Assembly (NCBI GenBank): GCA_002682825.1
Contig: NOKP01000020.1
Span: forward strand, 868,001 to 932,000
Length of the DNA: 64,000 nt
Direction of reading: 5' to 3'
DNA from: Neonectria sp. B-13
Lineage: Eukaryota > Ascomycota > Sordariomycetes > Hypocreales > Nectriaceae
Position numbers and translations under genes: made by a program
The notes under the pieces: generated by a model
Told to the model about the DNA's origin: nothing
Database searches by the model: none
Seen by the model: the letters and a program-made list of their open reading frames with translations, nothing else
Shown: positions 13,727 to 25,040 of the stretch, in pieces
Position numbering within the stretch: position 1 is the first letter of the stretch
Layout: each line of letters starts with the position of its first letter

Positions 13727-16700
13727 CTAGTTCATCTCGACATCGTCCTCGGCGGCGCCTGGAGGCACGATGCCCTCATCCATCCACTGGCGGAAGTTCT
13801 TGTTCTGCTCCTGGACCTCTTCGGGACTGAGGTCCTTCGTCCAGGCAGGGTTGTGCACCCACTTCTCGAGGAGCTTCCCCTCGCGGTAGTTGGTGAGGGC
13901 GCGGAGGAACTTGTCGCGGCGCTCGCGCTGATCGCGCGTCTTGGGTGTCTGGTCGTAGACGACGTACTCGGAGGTGCCGGGGGCCCAGACCATCTTAGAG
14001 CTCTTGAGGCAGATGCTAATGGTCAAGTTCTCCTTGTACGAGACGGGCTTGGGGATGCTGTCGTCGTCCGAGTCGGCATCGCCCGACGGCAGGTTGCGCG
14101 TGAGCACCGACTTCTGGAGCTTGGATCGCGGAACGCCTTCGGTGGGCTCCACGCGGATGAAGGACGAGATGTAGTATTGCCAGCGCTCACGGAGTTGCAT
14201 CTCATCCATGTAGAAGGTCGTCTCCTCCCGTTGCAGCCACCGGACCGTGGCCTCGGATTTTGCAGGGAACTACAAGAATTGTTAGTCATCTAGAAACCGA
14301 CATAGTTGTCACATTGACGTACCCAGCAAATCACGAAGATATCTCCGTCCTTGACACACTTCTCGGCAAACTTCCTTGCGCTAATCTCCGTCTGGTAGCT
14401 CGTCTCCTCCTTCTCGCGGCTGGCGAGGTACTGCTGGATCAGATCTGGCGTCTTCTCCTTGGCGTCGGTGCTGCTGCATGTGAGGGCCAGTCGGCAGGCT
14501 GTCTTGAGTAGGTCCTGGATGGTGTACGCCTTCCATCCAGTCTTGAGGTAGTAGTGACGCATGACATCCTGGTACCGGCCCTCGTCCACGTCGCCGGTGA
14601 TGTACTCTTCGATAAGTTCGAGCGTCTTGGGCCAGTAGGTATCGGGATCGTCGTTGAGGTCGAAGAACTTCATGTGGTTCTCTGTGAAGCCAATGTCTCT
14701 GGCAGGTTTCGCGTTGGTCAGGCGCACCACTTCCTTGACCACGCTGGCCTTGCTGTCCTTGAGGTCTTGCAATCGCCTGTACAAGTTTTGGAAGATGTTG
14801 AAGAAGACAAACAATGTCTGGTTGCAAAAGAAGTTGTACCATGGTCGAGCGAAGAATCCGTCAGCCTTCAACTCGCCATCGGCATTCAGTAATGCGTCGC
14901 TCTGACCAACGACGACTGGCTTGGGAATACTTGGCATCCACCGATCGTTGGATAAATCGTGCGCTGCTGGGTCTTCGGACGCGTCAGGCATGTCCTCCTC
15001 GTTCGCCGAGGTGACATCAGGAGTCGTCTCCTTGCTTCCAGACGCTGCGCTATCCTCCTTCTGGCCGCGCGATTTGCTGCCGTTGCGGCCAGGGTCAAGA
15101 ACCCCCCTAAGAAGATCTCCCTTCTTGCCGTTGCGGCGACTGCGCCCGTTAGATAGCTCCGTGGGCGTGTGGTCTTCCATCTCCTCCTCGCCAGAGTCCG
15201 GCTGGATCTTAGGCAGCCTATCCTGAATAGTCTCTTCAGGAATGTCGAAGAAGGCAGGAATAAACATCTCAAAGAACTCGAGAATGCGCTCCTTTTCCTG
15301 ACTGCTGTGCTGACCACTGTGCAAGCTGTAGAGCATCATTAGGCGAAGAAGATCAATGACCGTGTCCTTGTCCGCAAAGTCCCACACGAATTGGTGTCGA
15401 GGCGCCTTGCCCTTGAGTGCTCGCTCTCGGCGCTGTTCCTCATGCTTCGTCTTGATCACATCAACGAGGTGCTTGGCCGTCAGGTTCCTCTTGTCGTTCT
15501 GCTTGACAAGGATACCCATGTGGTCCAGACTCTTCAGATGCATGTTATCAGTCTGAGCATGCCAAACCTTCTCCCATTCGCGCTGCGAGAATCGCCACTC
15601 CTCATCCTTCTGCTTCATTCGGGCTAGGAGGACTGGCACGACATCGAAGGGGTGGGTATACATGTCGTTGACGACATCGATTCCTCTGTCGCCGTAAATC
15701 TTCTTACAGATGCGCTTGAAGATAGACGTACTCTGTCCGGCAAGCGCAGCAGGCATCTGGAACGTCTCCCTCTCGGCAGGAGACATGGCGAGCATCTGTT
15801 GCGCAATGGGCTCAAGAAGCTGGATGCACTTCAGGTTCGCCTCGATGTTGAAGTCGTAGTCATGACGCTCTTCTTCGATGCGGTGCAAGCCTTCCTCGAA
15901 CTGGTTCTTTCGGTGGGCAACGAATCCAGAGTCCTCGGACGCCCAAGTAGGATGTGAGGCCCACTCGTCGTTGAGAACCGAATTACACAGCTCATCGCGG
16001 CCACTACACGGCTTAAGGCGTTCCTATCACAGGTGTCAGCACAAGCATATCAAAAGGCATCATCATAATTCGCTTACTCTCTTTGGGAGAAGCCTATAGC
16101 TTGGGCCGTATCCTCGGCAGTTGCTCAGCGAAACCTTCTCGATTGGGGGTGCCGGGCGGTTGTGAATAACCACATCCTGGGTCTCGACACCAACAAAGCT
16201 CTTCCAGAAATTCATCAAGTCAGGGTTAGCACCGATGAACAGAGCACCCTTATGGAACAGGGTATTCCTGTCGATGATGTTCTGACTGAAGAGGTTACAT
16301 AGCTTCAAGAACTCGTTCATCGAGGACCGATTGCTAAGGAACTTCTTGACACGCTCAAAGAATGCAATCTCATCCTGGTTCGAGGTAGATGAGGATCGTG
16401 GAGGGTAGGGTTCGGGCATCACAGGAGTAAGCGTTGGCTCAACCGCCGAATTCTCGCCCACGGGTCGGATGGCATGGTTGAGCTTGGGTCTCTTGTTATT
16501 CCCGTTCACGCTTGGAGGGGCAATTCGACTGCTCGCAGCGGCTTCGACCAGGAGAGCTCCAGCATTGGCCGCCTGCTTGTCGGCACGCGGTCGCTTCTTG
16601 TTGTCCTTGCTCGCGCTCGCGGGAGGCGCAAAGCTTCCGAGAGGGGGCATCTTTTGCCCGTCTCTCATGCCAGGCTGGGGAGTATGGCTAGGGCCCGTGG

Positions 16701-18820
16701 GCGTACCATCCTCCGTCCGGCCCGGAGTTGCCTTGGCCTGGCCGGCGGTTTCCGGCAAGAATTGCTTGAAGTCTTCGAGCAGGTCGGGAGCAGAGTTGAA
16801 TAGAGTGGTGACCTGTGCGTAAACGTCCTGGATAGGCTTTTGTTCCCTCTGGTATGTCTGAAGGATCTCAAGAAACTGTTTGTATATCTCAGGTTTGTCC
16901 TGAAATCGGTTCTGACACATGTGATTAGCTGATAAACTCCTGGACTCCTGGACTGTGGGGAACGAGCTGCGGGGCGTACCTTGATCTTATTGACATAACT
17001 GATGGCATGGTTGAACTCAACGGGCCCGCGTCGTTCCATGTTTGCCTGGTTAGCTGCATTGCCGTTTACTGCAGCTTGTCCTTGGGGGGTAGGGGTCAAA
17101 GCGTGGCGGGCATTGGGTGTGTCGCCAGGGCCAGCAGTGCCTTGCCCGGTTCCACGGGCTCGCTGCTGCGCGGCTGAGTTCTCGAAGGCGGCGTTATGAG
17201 CAGCCGCCTGGACAAACAGGCTCGCGCCGTTTTGCACGGGTGTACTGAACGTGGTCTCTGGGCTTTCGATGCTGTGCTGCGGCCTCTGCTGCCACTGTCC
17301 GCCACGCTCTGGGAAGATGGGCGGGTTACCACCAGCAGGCCCATGGCCATCGCCCTGGTTTCCGCGACCGGTAATCGACTGAACCGTTGTGCCCATGGGG
17401 GTTGTGACTCGGATTGTATTGGGGTCATTTCCAGCACCGCATTCGATCCTATAACCGGGGGGCAAGAAAGTGTTAAATCCTTGGATGAGATTCGGGTGAC
17501 CAGCGAAGAGCTCCGAGACGCGGTTGATCACGCCAGGCGTGTCGATTCTGCATCTGTTAATGTGTGCCTCCTTTTCGCCATGAGGGCTCGAACGTACGCT
17601 TGACTCTTGAAATCCTTCATTATATCAAGGAATCGGTTGTAAACATCGGGTTGGTCGTGGAACTGAACTTTGACTTGATCGAGGTACGTGAGGGCATCCT
17701 GCAAAAGAAACTTGTCAGCACGTGGCTTTTCACATCTCTGGTTCGTCATGGGCAAGTGGGTGTACGATGTAGCTGTGGTAGTTACACCACATAGACACAT
17801 TTCCACCGCAATCATGAATGACGCCTTCTCCACCAGGACCAAAAATACCAACGAGGTCTCCCGCGTTCGTTAGAGCTTCCAGGAACTGGTTGGGCTCCAT
17901 CGTTGGTAAAGTGATCGTGTGGGCAGGTGTCGCAAGTTGAGGAGGGAGGACAACAAGGATATGCTGCACTTGTACCACCAGAAATCATGCATCAAGGAGG
18001 GTACGGTCATCAAAAAGGGAAATGTGAGGTGAGAAGCAGCTGAGATGAATCCAACAGCAAGTGCGCGTGAATCACTAGCAAGCTCCCAAACTGGGGCTTT
18101 TCTTGGTCGTTTTGGCTCGTTCCAAGAACAAGCGCCACCACTATCCCAACATATGACGTGTAAAACAAAGCGGAAATGACGGCTACTCACATTGAGAATC
18201 GGCTGCTGGCCTTGGGTGATGCCACCAGGAATCTGGTGGGCAGCAGAGCCCGCGCCTGGGAAGGGCGCGCCCTGCTGAGCCCCACGCTGGCCATCTTGTT
18301 GTTGCAACGGGCCGCCAAAGACGGCTGCCACGCCGCTCGTGACGACTTGCGAGGATGTCGGAGGAGCTGTGGTGTGCGGCATCGGCGCGAATATCTGGTG
18401 CTGCGCGTTCGCATTGTTCTGTCCACCGTGCTGGATCGGGCGGTTGTGCTCGGGCTGCAGCGGCCCGCCGAAGTTGGCCAGAGGGCCACCGGTGGGCGCG
18501 CCGAGGGGGATCGGGGCGGCGTTGCCGTTGTGATTTGCAAGCAATCCGCCAGGGCTATGAATCGCGCCGGTGATTCGAGATGCTACCGGCTGGTGAATGG
18601 GGATAGAGCCGGCACTGCTGTGGTGAGGCGTCGATTGGTACCGGTCGCCGGTTTCCCGGTCTCGGTCGCGCTCACGCTCGCGCTCCCGCTCTCGTTCTCG
18701 TTCTCGTTCCTGATCTCGCCGTGCCATCTCTTCGTGCTGCTGGATGGCCCGGTGTCGCTCGTCCATTTCGCGATCGTATCCTGCAGCGCCGCTGCCGCCG
18801 TGAAGATTCTGGCTATTCAT
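13727..18820 (-). CDS. SIN3: Sin3 histone deacetylase co-repressor scaffold
   Basis: Six exons on the minus strand, 18820-18191, 17698-17598, 17547-16980, 16911-16078, 16023-14323 and 14269-13727, give 1458 aa. The N-terminus (1-210) is disordered, with an RE/RD repeat (about 35-55) and Gly/Gln/Asn-rich sequence. PAH1 begins at [17 protein letters not shown] (about 211-278), PAH2 at [19 protein letters not shown] (about 422-487) and PAH3 near [12 protein letters not shown] (about 610-675). The HDAC-interaction domain starts at [16 protein letters not shown] (about 695), and the Sin3a C-terminal domain fills the rest, ending in an acidic tail. Sin3 scaffolds Rpd3-type deacetylase complexes recruited by repressors. 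Splice joins restore family sequence at every boundary, for example PILN|DALTYL and LPKR|ERLKPC. Intron 1 is unusually long (492 nt). It shares orientation with TAF2 and the SAS4-like gene upstream. Confidence 0.95.
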
Positions 18821-20312
18821 GCTGATCTGCGGGGGGGAAGAGCCATTAGTCCAACCATCCGATGAAGCTCGGGTCCAACGTGTAAGCTGCCGTGAGGTCG
18901 CGCGGCCTCAGGTTTCGGACGACGCGGACCTCAGAGGAGGTCGAGACTGAGACGCTGGGTGGCAGGGCGGGTGGCTCTCAGGAGAAAGTGAGGCTGGTCG
19001 CGACGCAAGCAAGAAAAAAAAGGACTTACACCGGATGGGAAATCGCCAGCGCCAGCAGGCCTCTACATGGAGACGGAAGTCCTCGAGACAAGATGCTGGT
19101 GACGTGGGATAAGGGACAAGGATGGAGTAGCCGGCGACAAAGCGATATTCCAACGTTTCGTGCAATCTTGCGAAAGAGCTCCTCCGGCTCGGGTGACGAG
19201 AGATCTGGACGAAGATCGCACTGGGCTGGGGCGCGCGGATGATTCCGCATCACGTGGTGATAAGGAGGCCTGCGCGGGCTTATCTCGGAGTGTGGTGGCA
19301 GACAATAGCAGTCGCAGCACACAGGCTTGTTTGCTCGTCCTGTTTTTGGACCGGCAACCAACGGCACTAAACAGCACTAGTTTTCCCCAGCCACGCGCCG
19401 ACGTCGGCCGAAACCGTGCAAACGAACCCCATCATGACGTTGAAAAGGTTTAGACAGCGTTCAATTGCAGCCGACTCGGATTGTGCTTCGTAGCCGCCTT
19501 TTTACCTACACTTCTTCCATTTTCTCCAATTTTCCACGGCCTTCTTAGAGCTTTCCTTGCATGTTTGTTCCAAAACGACCGTTGCTGGTGGAGACGCCGT
19601 TAGAAATCCGCTAGGTCTCATAGGGCAACAAATCCTCCGAAGCCAACAACTGGACCTATTTTAGCAGACCAACAGTCCGGGTGTAAGGATGTTTTCAAGT
19701 TGAGAACGATAATCTCCCGAATGCAGGAGAAACCCCAAGGCTCGGGCCACTTAGTCATATAGCTCTAGCTCATGACCGAGAGCATACTAATACTCGCACG
19801 AAGTATGATGTATGAAACGCAATAGGAGTGACATAGCAACCTTCCAACAGCACTATAATGCAAAGTGATAACGGCATAGCTTCGGAAGGATATCTAAAGC
19901 GATTTGTTCTGAAATACCATACAGTCATTACCACTGAGCCCCCAAACACCATCCGCATTCTGGTTTTCATTCCTCGCCCCAACGCCCAATGCACGCCGCT
20001 GCACCTTTACAAACAAAATACTGTCCTTCAACGAGCCATCAAAAGTTCCTTCCCCGTTGTTGACCACAACAACTAGCTGCAGCTGTGTTTGATCTTTCTT
20101 TTCTTCATTCACCCCACTCTCAACTATAGTCTGAGTTGATAGAGAAAGAGAGTGGGGCCTCAAATCACACACCCCCTCCCCTATTCGTTGTTCTAGCTGG
20201 GCTTACCCAGGTCGATCAATATCGTTTGTATTCTTCCTTTTTCAACTCTGGCGCGTCAGCTTCCCTAGCCTGTATTAACCACCCTTCTCCGACTTGGCTC
20301 CCCTGGCTCTTT
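18821..20312. other. TAF2 3' flank and SIN3 promoter
   Basis: This 1.5 kb region lies between the TAF2 stop and the SIN3 start, both on the minus strand. It should hold the TAF2 3' UTR, its poly(A) site and the SIN3 promoter and leader. No coding frame resembles a protein family. The stretch 19400-20150 looks more AT-rich than the coding regions beside it. Confidence 0.5.
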
Positions 20313-23300
20313 CTAAGGAGCGGGCGGTGGTGGCTGAGGTTTGCGAATAATCTTGATCTTGGGTCGCACAGGTCCAGTACTGGCCGGGGTGGATACTGCA
20401 GGGCTTGCTGACTTTGGTTTCGGCGTGGAGGCCGACTGCGTATTCGGCGAGATCTTGGGGGGTGGCGTTGGCGCTGGTGGTGAGGACGCCGGGCCTCCAG
20501 GCAGAGGTTTCCTGATCGGCTGGTCTCCCGATGGCAGAGGCTTTCGCGCAGGCTTAGCGGTGATCGAGTCCCTGATAGACGAAGAAGCCGAATCCTTGCG
20601 AGAGGCTGAGGGTAGAGACGTCCTTCCATTGGTGCTCGGCTTGGGATGATGACCCAGGATCACAGCAAGACGCTTCGGGTTCTTGGTTTTGAGTGTCACC
20701 ATGCGACGCTTCTTCCGTTCAGGAACACCCTCCGAAGGCAACCCCTTCTCGATCTTAGGCCTCTTTGGAGCAGGAGAAGGATGCCGATCTTCCTTATCCG
20801 GGCGTGGCCGCTTAGCTGAAGAGGAAGAAGACGACTCTGGGGGTCGAGAAGACTTCGAGGCCGATGAGGATGTGGCACTTGGCTGGCGTGAAAGTACCGG
20901 TGATGCGACTATCGTATCCTTTTCGGGAGGAGGATGAGACATTGTCCGTTGGGGGGTAGATGCCTTGTGAGGGATAGACACCTTGTAGGGAGCAGACACT
21001 TTCTGAGGGGCGGACACCTTCTGAGGGGCGGACACCTTCTGAGGAGCGGACACCTTCTGAGGGGCGGATACCTTCTGAGAAGAAAACACCTTCGGGGGCG
21101 CAGACACCTTCTGAGGAGCAAACACCTTCGGGGGCGCAGACACCTTGGGAGGGGCAGACACTTTCGGAGGGGCAGACACCTTCGGAGGGCCAGACGCCTT
21201 GTGAGTGTTGATCTTGATGGATGACGTTCTCTGGAGCGGAATCGGTCGTTTTAGCTCAACCACAGGTGTTGGTGCCGGAGGTGGTGGTGGCGACGGTAGT
21301 TGAGGGATGGGCTCCTTGGGCTTTGTCTTGTAGTACGACTTGAACATGACCGTTAACTGCGAGTTGTTAGTATCCGTACTATGTGACATCCCATCTGCAT
21401 TTCTTACCCTGTTGGCAAGCTGTTGCACCGGTCGCTCGACCTTCCAGGCTTTGGGCAGGTTGACCGTGACAACCCAGTCGCTTGCTTCCTCAAACATCAT
21501 CGCCGCCAAGTCAAGCATGCTCTCCAACTCAGCTCGGCCCAGGCCGGGGTGGTCTAGGGCTTTGCGCATCGCCGTGCTGTAGTGTCGTTCATCTCCACCG
21601 TAGGTTTCGTCCATCTCCTTTCGTAAGGCCTTCAGAGCCGCATCCAGGTTTTCCTTCCTTGCAAACATCTCCTTTCGAGCCTCAATCTCCTGAGCACTAT
21701 CCTGAACAAGCAAAAGCGCATCTCCTTCATCCGGGGCAGGCTCGCTCTTAGCAGCCTTGGAATGTTCCCCGAATGCGATTGCGGCAAGTCCAGAGGAGGC
21801 AGCTTCGATGAGCTTAGTGCGGACAAAGGGCGATCGATCGGTAGTGAGAGAGTATATCAAAAAGGTGAACACTGTGGGATCCATCATTGCCCCGAGGTCG
21901 ACCAAAGACTCGAAGGCTTTTATTCGAATCAGGTCTCGGGTTCCATCAAGCAGGTATTGCCCAAAGTCAAGATAGCTCTTTGGGATGACGTCTGCTTTCA
22001 TCAAGCGTCGCTTCGCTTCCAAGCCAGCAATGGTCCAGATATTCTGATATGAATTGGTCCATTCGTCCCGCCTAAGAACTCGCTCGATCTGCTCCATTGC
22101 TCGCTCGAGGAATTGCCTCTCTTCCTCGCTGGGCACCTTGTTCTGTCGAGCATACCACTCGTCTTGCTTGGAGGGAACGAGGGAAACGGCCAATGTCTCG
22201 ACAAGAAGAGCGATGTAGAAGTGGTCAGAGTAGGGATTGTCCTCATTGTTGTTAAAGAGGAGCTGATCCAAGATGAATTGCCGGGCCTCCAATGGGCACC
22301 TGTAAGTATTGGCATCTCTAACCTGTGCAATCGCCTTGATGATGGCGCGCCGGACGTTGTACTGCTTTTTGTCCGAGAAGTCATTGGGCTTTGGTTGGCT
22401 CGACTCGTTGTGGCAGAACATGTCGGTAAAAGCTTTCATCAATTGTCGAAGGCCAAGCATTGAAATGTCCTTGATGTTGGCTTGCCTCGGTAGAGCCTCC
22501 GCAGCCATTGTCCGGATACCATGGAAGTAACGTCGGTCGATAAGAGTGCGGACGAGAAACCCAGAGGCAATGGGGTGAAGGGGGCCATGAGTGAGGTACA
22601 GCATGGCGTCCTGCTGAGCCACGACATCCCTATCCTGCTGGAGTTGAGACACGTACATATATGGCTCGAGGGTTCGCTTCATATCGCAAGCCCACTCAAA
22701 GTCAGCATCCACGCGAATCCATTCGTACGATTCTTGGTCCATCTTTCTCTCCGTGTCAGGGTCCCATTCAATTAGTTCCCAATCTCGTTGCTCATCCGGG
22801 GTCTGCAGAACGTCGCCCAAGCAGTAGAGTAGGGTGTCGTCGAGGTTTTCCGTATCCATGCTGGCTCCGATATTCTGCTTCTCCTTCATACGACGGGTCC
22901 GTTTTAGTCGCTTGTACTTGGTATTGTAAGGAATCTCGAATTTTGTAGATCGCGTAGCATCTTCGCGAATCTCAAGAATGTGCTCATAGGGGGTTCCGTC
23001 GGCTTCGTGGATTCGGACGGTCATGGGTCCAGTGTAAAGCGGCTGCACCTCACCAAGTTTAACGCCGGCACGGCGCTCCTTGATAACTCGGAGGAAGTCG
23101 GACCTTTCCAGCTCAGGTTTCTTGGCCGCCTGAGATTGGATCTGGTTAAGAGTCAACTCAACGCACAGCCTTTTCTTATTGAACTTGGCCTTGACATCGA
23201 ACCGAGGACATCCAGAACCGTAAACCCATTGGTTCCAGAACGTTTCGAGTCGATACCGAGCGCCCTTCTCGCAGGTCGTCCTGAACTTCTCCGTTTCCAA

Positions 23301-25040
23301 AATTGTTGACTTGTCAGAGCTCTCGATCTGAACCTTGGTCAAAAGCTTCTGCAAAATTCGCGTCAAGCCATGACCGCCGGATGCCTTGATGAGTCTCTTA
23401 TCCAGGATGAAAAAGATGACTGGGGCTTTCAGAGTCATGAAATCCATTTCGAACTCTCCTAGATGGAGATGGGGTCCAAGGTCATACAAGGATGGCCGCT
23501 CATTGTCAACCTCAACGAGCTTGTCCGACAGCATTTTCATTCGAAACCTGTATTCGTTGTTACCACACAGGCGCTTCATGAAGAGGTCCGTCATATAGTG
23601 TGCAATGCCGACGACGAGCCACATGTCGTTTCGCGTGTTGGGAATCATGTTGATTCCGATCCACTGATGGGCCAGCGTGTAGACAATCTTTCTCGTCACA
23701 TCAATCTCGGTGTCCATGATGTCCTCTGGGAAAAGTAACCGGTTGCTGACGAATGCCATGGAGTAGAGCGAAACGGTGTCTTCGACCAAGTCATCCAGGA
23801 AGCAAAGCTTAAAGTTCCCAAAGGGATACCGAGCAAATGTGTATGTGAAGAAATCCGCTGCCATTGTCAAAGCAGCGGATGTGTTGCGGACCCAGTCGGC
23901 GCGACCCGGTAGGCAATAAGCATGGACTTTGAGGGCGTTCATGCCCAGCTTCACCTCATCCTCCTCCGTTCGAGACTCGGATGATAGGTCGATATGTTCG
24001 AAAGGTCCAACAGCGAAGCCAAGCTTCTGGACCGAAACTTTCTTCTCGGGCTCGAAGGTCATGATTTTCTTGTGGTCGTCCTTAGGATCCACAGTCTCTT
24101 CCATAAGGAATCCCGAACAGACAACAGACATTTCTCTGAGTTTGTCCTCTTCGGCGAGGTTATGGGATCGCTCCTGTCCATCAATCTCCATCCGATCTGG
24201 ACCTGTACCATTTCGCTGCGTAACCAAGGCCTGCTGAAGAGCATCTCCTAGGGTTCTGGGGTACTTGATGGATATCCTCCAGTCGCAACGCGAGCCGTGA
24301 TCGTCGACACATGGGAAAATGCAAGACGCCGTTCCTGGGTTGATGGAGCTTCGGGTGTACATGTGGGTGAATCGGTTATCGAGCGGATCGACTCCAACAA
24401 ACTGGACGCCGTCTCGAGGGTTCGTGTTGACAAATGGAATGCTGAGCTTGAACAGCTTGTTGCCCCTGTCACCAGTGTCGAGACCCGTTGATTTCCTGAT
24501 GATCAACCTTGGGCGATCCTGCTCGGCCTTCCCGCGCAGGTGCACCCTTAGCGACCCATAGACCGGCGTACAGCCCTCGAATTCTCTATTCTCGGCGGGG
24601 ACATCGGTCTTTCGGCTATGAAACAGTGAACGGGCCCTTATTCGGCGGAGGTCATGATGCTCGGCTCTCCAGTTCCAGCCTTTGGGATGGGATAGCTTGT
24701 CGTATGGGTCGGTATAGACAGCGGCAGCCTTGCGCTTCAGGCCCTCGACGATCTCCCCGTTGACCTCGCGCAACTCAGTGACGTAGACATTATCGGTATC
24801 GATTTCGCAGTTGGCGGCGTCGAGCGCGACTTCTTCGATTTTTTCGTTGAAGGTGGCGAGGACAACGTCGGTAGTGCCTTCGATGCGCTTGTCGCGGAAG
24901 TTGACCTCGATATTCACCTCCTGCTTGATGACGAAGTATTCAAGGATCGGTAAGTCCTCGATGGGCGGTAGATCATCGTCTAGGCCTAATAGCGGATGCG
25001 TCTCATCCACGGCATCCGGCAACAGGATGTCGGTCGCCAT
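20313..25040 (-). CDS. TAF2: TFIID subunit TAF2 (Tsm1)
   Basis: A 1575-codon frame on the minus strand contains one hidden intron at 21407-21357 (51 nt; GTAAGA donor, perfect TACTAAC branch point, GCAG acceptor). It is a multiple of three and has no stop. Removing it gives 1558 aa and joins VQQLANR to LTVMFKSYY. Residues 1 to about 1250 form the M1-aminopeptidase-like fold of TAF2. The expected HExxH zinc site is replaced by LAHQW...VGIAHYM (about 450-480), so it is non-catalytic, as in other TAF2 proteins. TAF2 is the TFIID subunit contacting Initiator DNA near the start site. The C-terminal 300 residues are disordered, rich in Pro, Ser and Lys, and carry a hexapeptide tandem array (VSAPxK; about 1262-1348). 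Its neighbours SIN3 and SAS4-like lie in the same direction. Confidence 0.94.
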   Translation of the reverse strand: MATDILLPDAVDETHPLLGLDDDLPPIEDLPILEYFVIKQEVNIEVNFRDKRIEGTTDVVLATFNEKIEEVALDAANCEIDTDNVYVTELREVNGEIVEGLKRKAAAVYTDPYDKLSHPKGWNWRAEHHDLRRIRARSLFHSRKTDVPAENREFEGCTPVYGSLRVHLRGKAEQDRPRLIIRKSTGLDTGDRGNKLFKLSIPFVNTNPRDGVQFVGVDPLDNRFTHMYTRSSINPGTASCIFPCVDDHGSRCDWRISIKYPRTLGDALQQALVTQRNGTGPDRMEIDGQERSHNLAEEDKLREMSVVCSGFLMEETVDPKDDHKKIMTFEPEKKVSVQKLGFAVGPFEHIDLSSESRTEEDEVKLGMNALKVHAYCLPGRADWVRNTSAALTMAADFFTYTFARYPFGNFKLCFLDDLVEDTVSLYSMAFVSNRLLFPEDIMDTEIDVTRKIVYTLAHQWIGINMIPNTRNDMWLVVGIAHYMTDLFMKRLCGNNEYRFRMKMLSDKLVEVDNERPSLYDLGPHLHLGEFEMDFMTLKAPVIFFILDKRLIKASGGHGLTRILQKLLTKVQIESSDKSTILETEKFRTTCEKGARYRLETFWNQWVYGSGCPRFDVKAKFNKKRLCVELTLNQIQSQAAKKPELERSDFLRVIKERRAGVKLGEVQPLYTGPMTVRIHEADGTPYEHILEIREDATRSTKFEIPYNTKYKRLKRTRRMKEKQNIGASMDTENLDDTLLYCLGDVLQTPDEQRDWELIEWDPDTERKMDQESYEWIRVDADFEWACDMKRTLEPYMYVSQLQQDRDVVAQQDAMLYLTHGPLHPIASGFLVRTLIDRRYFHGIRTMAAEALPRQANIKDISMLGLRQLMKAFTDMFCHNESSQPKPNDFSDKKQYNVRRAIIKAIAQVRDANTYRCPLEARQFILDQLLFNNNEDNPYSDHFYIALLVETLAVSLVPSKQDEWYARQNKVPSEEERQFLERAMEQIERVLRRDEWTNSYQNIWTIAGLEAKRRLMKADVIPKSYLDFGQYLLDGTRDLIRIKAFESLVDLGAMMDPTVFTFLIYSLTTDRSPFVRTKLIEAASSGLAAIAFGEHSKAAKSEPAPDEGDALLLVQDSAQEIEARKEMFARKENLDAALKALRKEMDETYGGDERHYSTAMRKALDHPGLGRAELESMLDLAAMMFEEASDWVVTVNLPKAWKVERPVQQLANRVRNADGMSHSTDTNNSQLTVMFKSYYKTKPKEPIPQLPSPPPPPAPTPVVELKRPIPLQRTSSIKINTHKASGPPKVSAPPKVSAPPKVSAPPKVFAPQKVSAPPKVFSSQKVSAPQKVSAPQKVSAPQKVSAPQKVSAPYKVSIPHKASTPQRTMSHPPPEKDTIVASPVLSRQPSATSSSASKSSRPPESSSSSSAKRPRPDKEDRHPSPAPKRPKIEKGLPSEGVPERKKRRMVTLKTKNPKRLAVILGHHPKPSTNGRTSLPSASRKDSASSSIRDSITAKPARKPLPSGDQPIRKPLPGGPASSPPAPTPPPKISPNTQSASTPKPKSASPAVSTPASTGPVRPKIKIIRKPQPPPPAP
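20945..21205 (-). repeat. 18-bp tandem repeat coding for VSAPxK hexapeptides in TAF2
   Basis: About fourteen copies of an 18-bp unit lie inside the TAF2 reading frame. Each encodes a hexapeptide close to P-P/Q-K-V-S-A, with the second position alternating Pro, Gln, Tyr or His. The copies are imperfect at third positions and sometimes at whole codons (VFAPQK, VFSSQK, VSIPHK). The unit length keeps the frame, so copy number can change without breaking the protein. It is a coding minisatellite and not a CRISPR: there are no spacers. Confidence 0.9.

Noticed and set aside
13565..14293. A 242-codon frame antisense to the SIN3 3' end
   Set aside because: It is a shadow of the SIN3 C-terminal exon. 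The Sin3 reading has conserved sequence and correct splice phases.
18176..18865. A 229-codon frame antisense to SIN3 exon 1
   Set aside because: It arises from the RE/RD and Gly/Gln repeats of SIN3 read on the opposite strand.
20945..21205. A CRISPR-like direct repeat array
   Set aside because: The units are contiguous, with no spacers, are in frame with TAF2 and the genome is eukaryotic.
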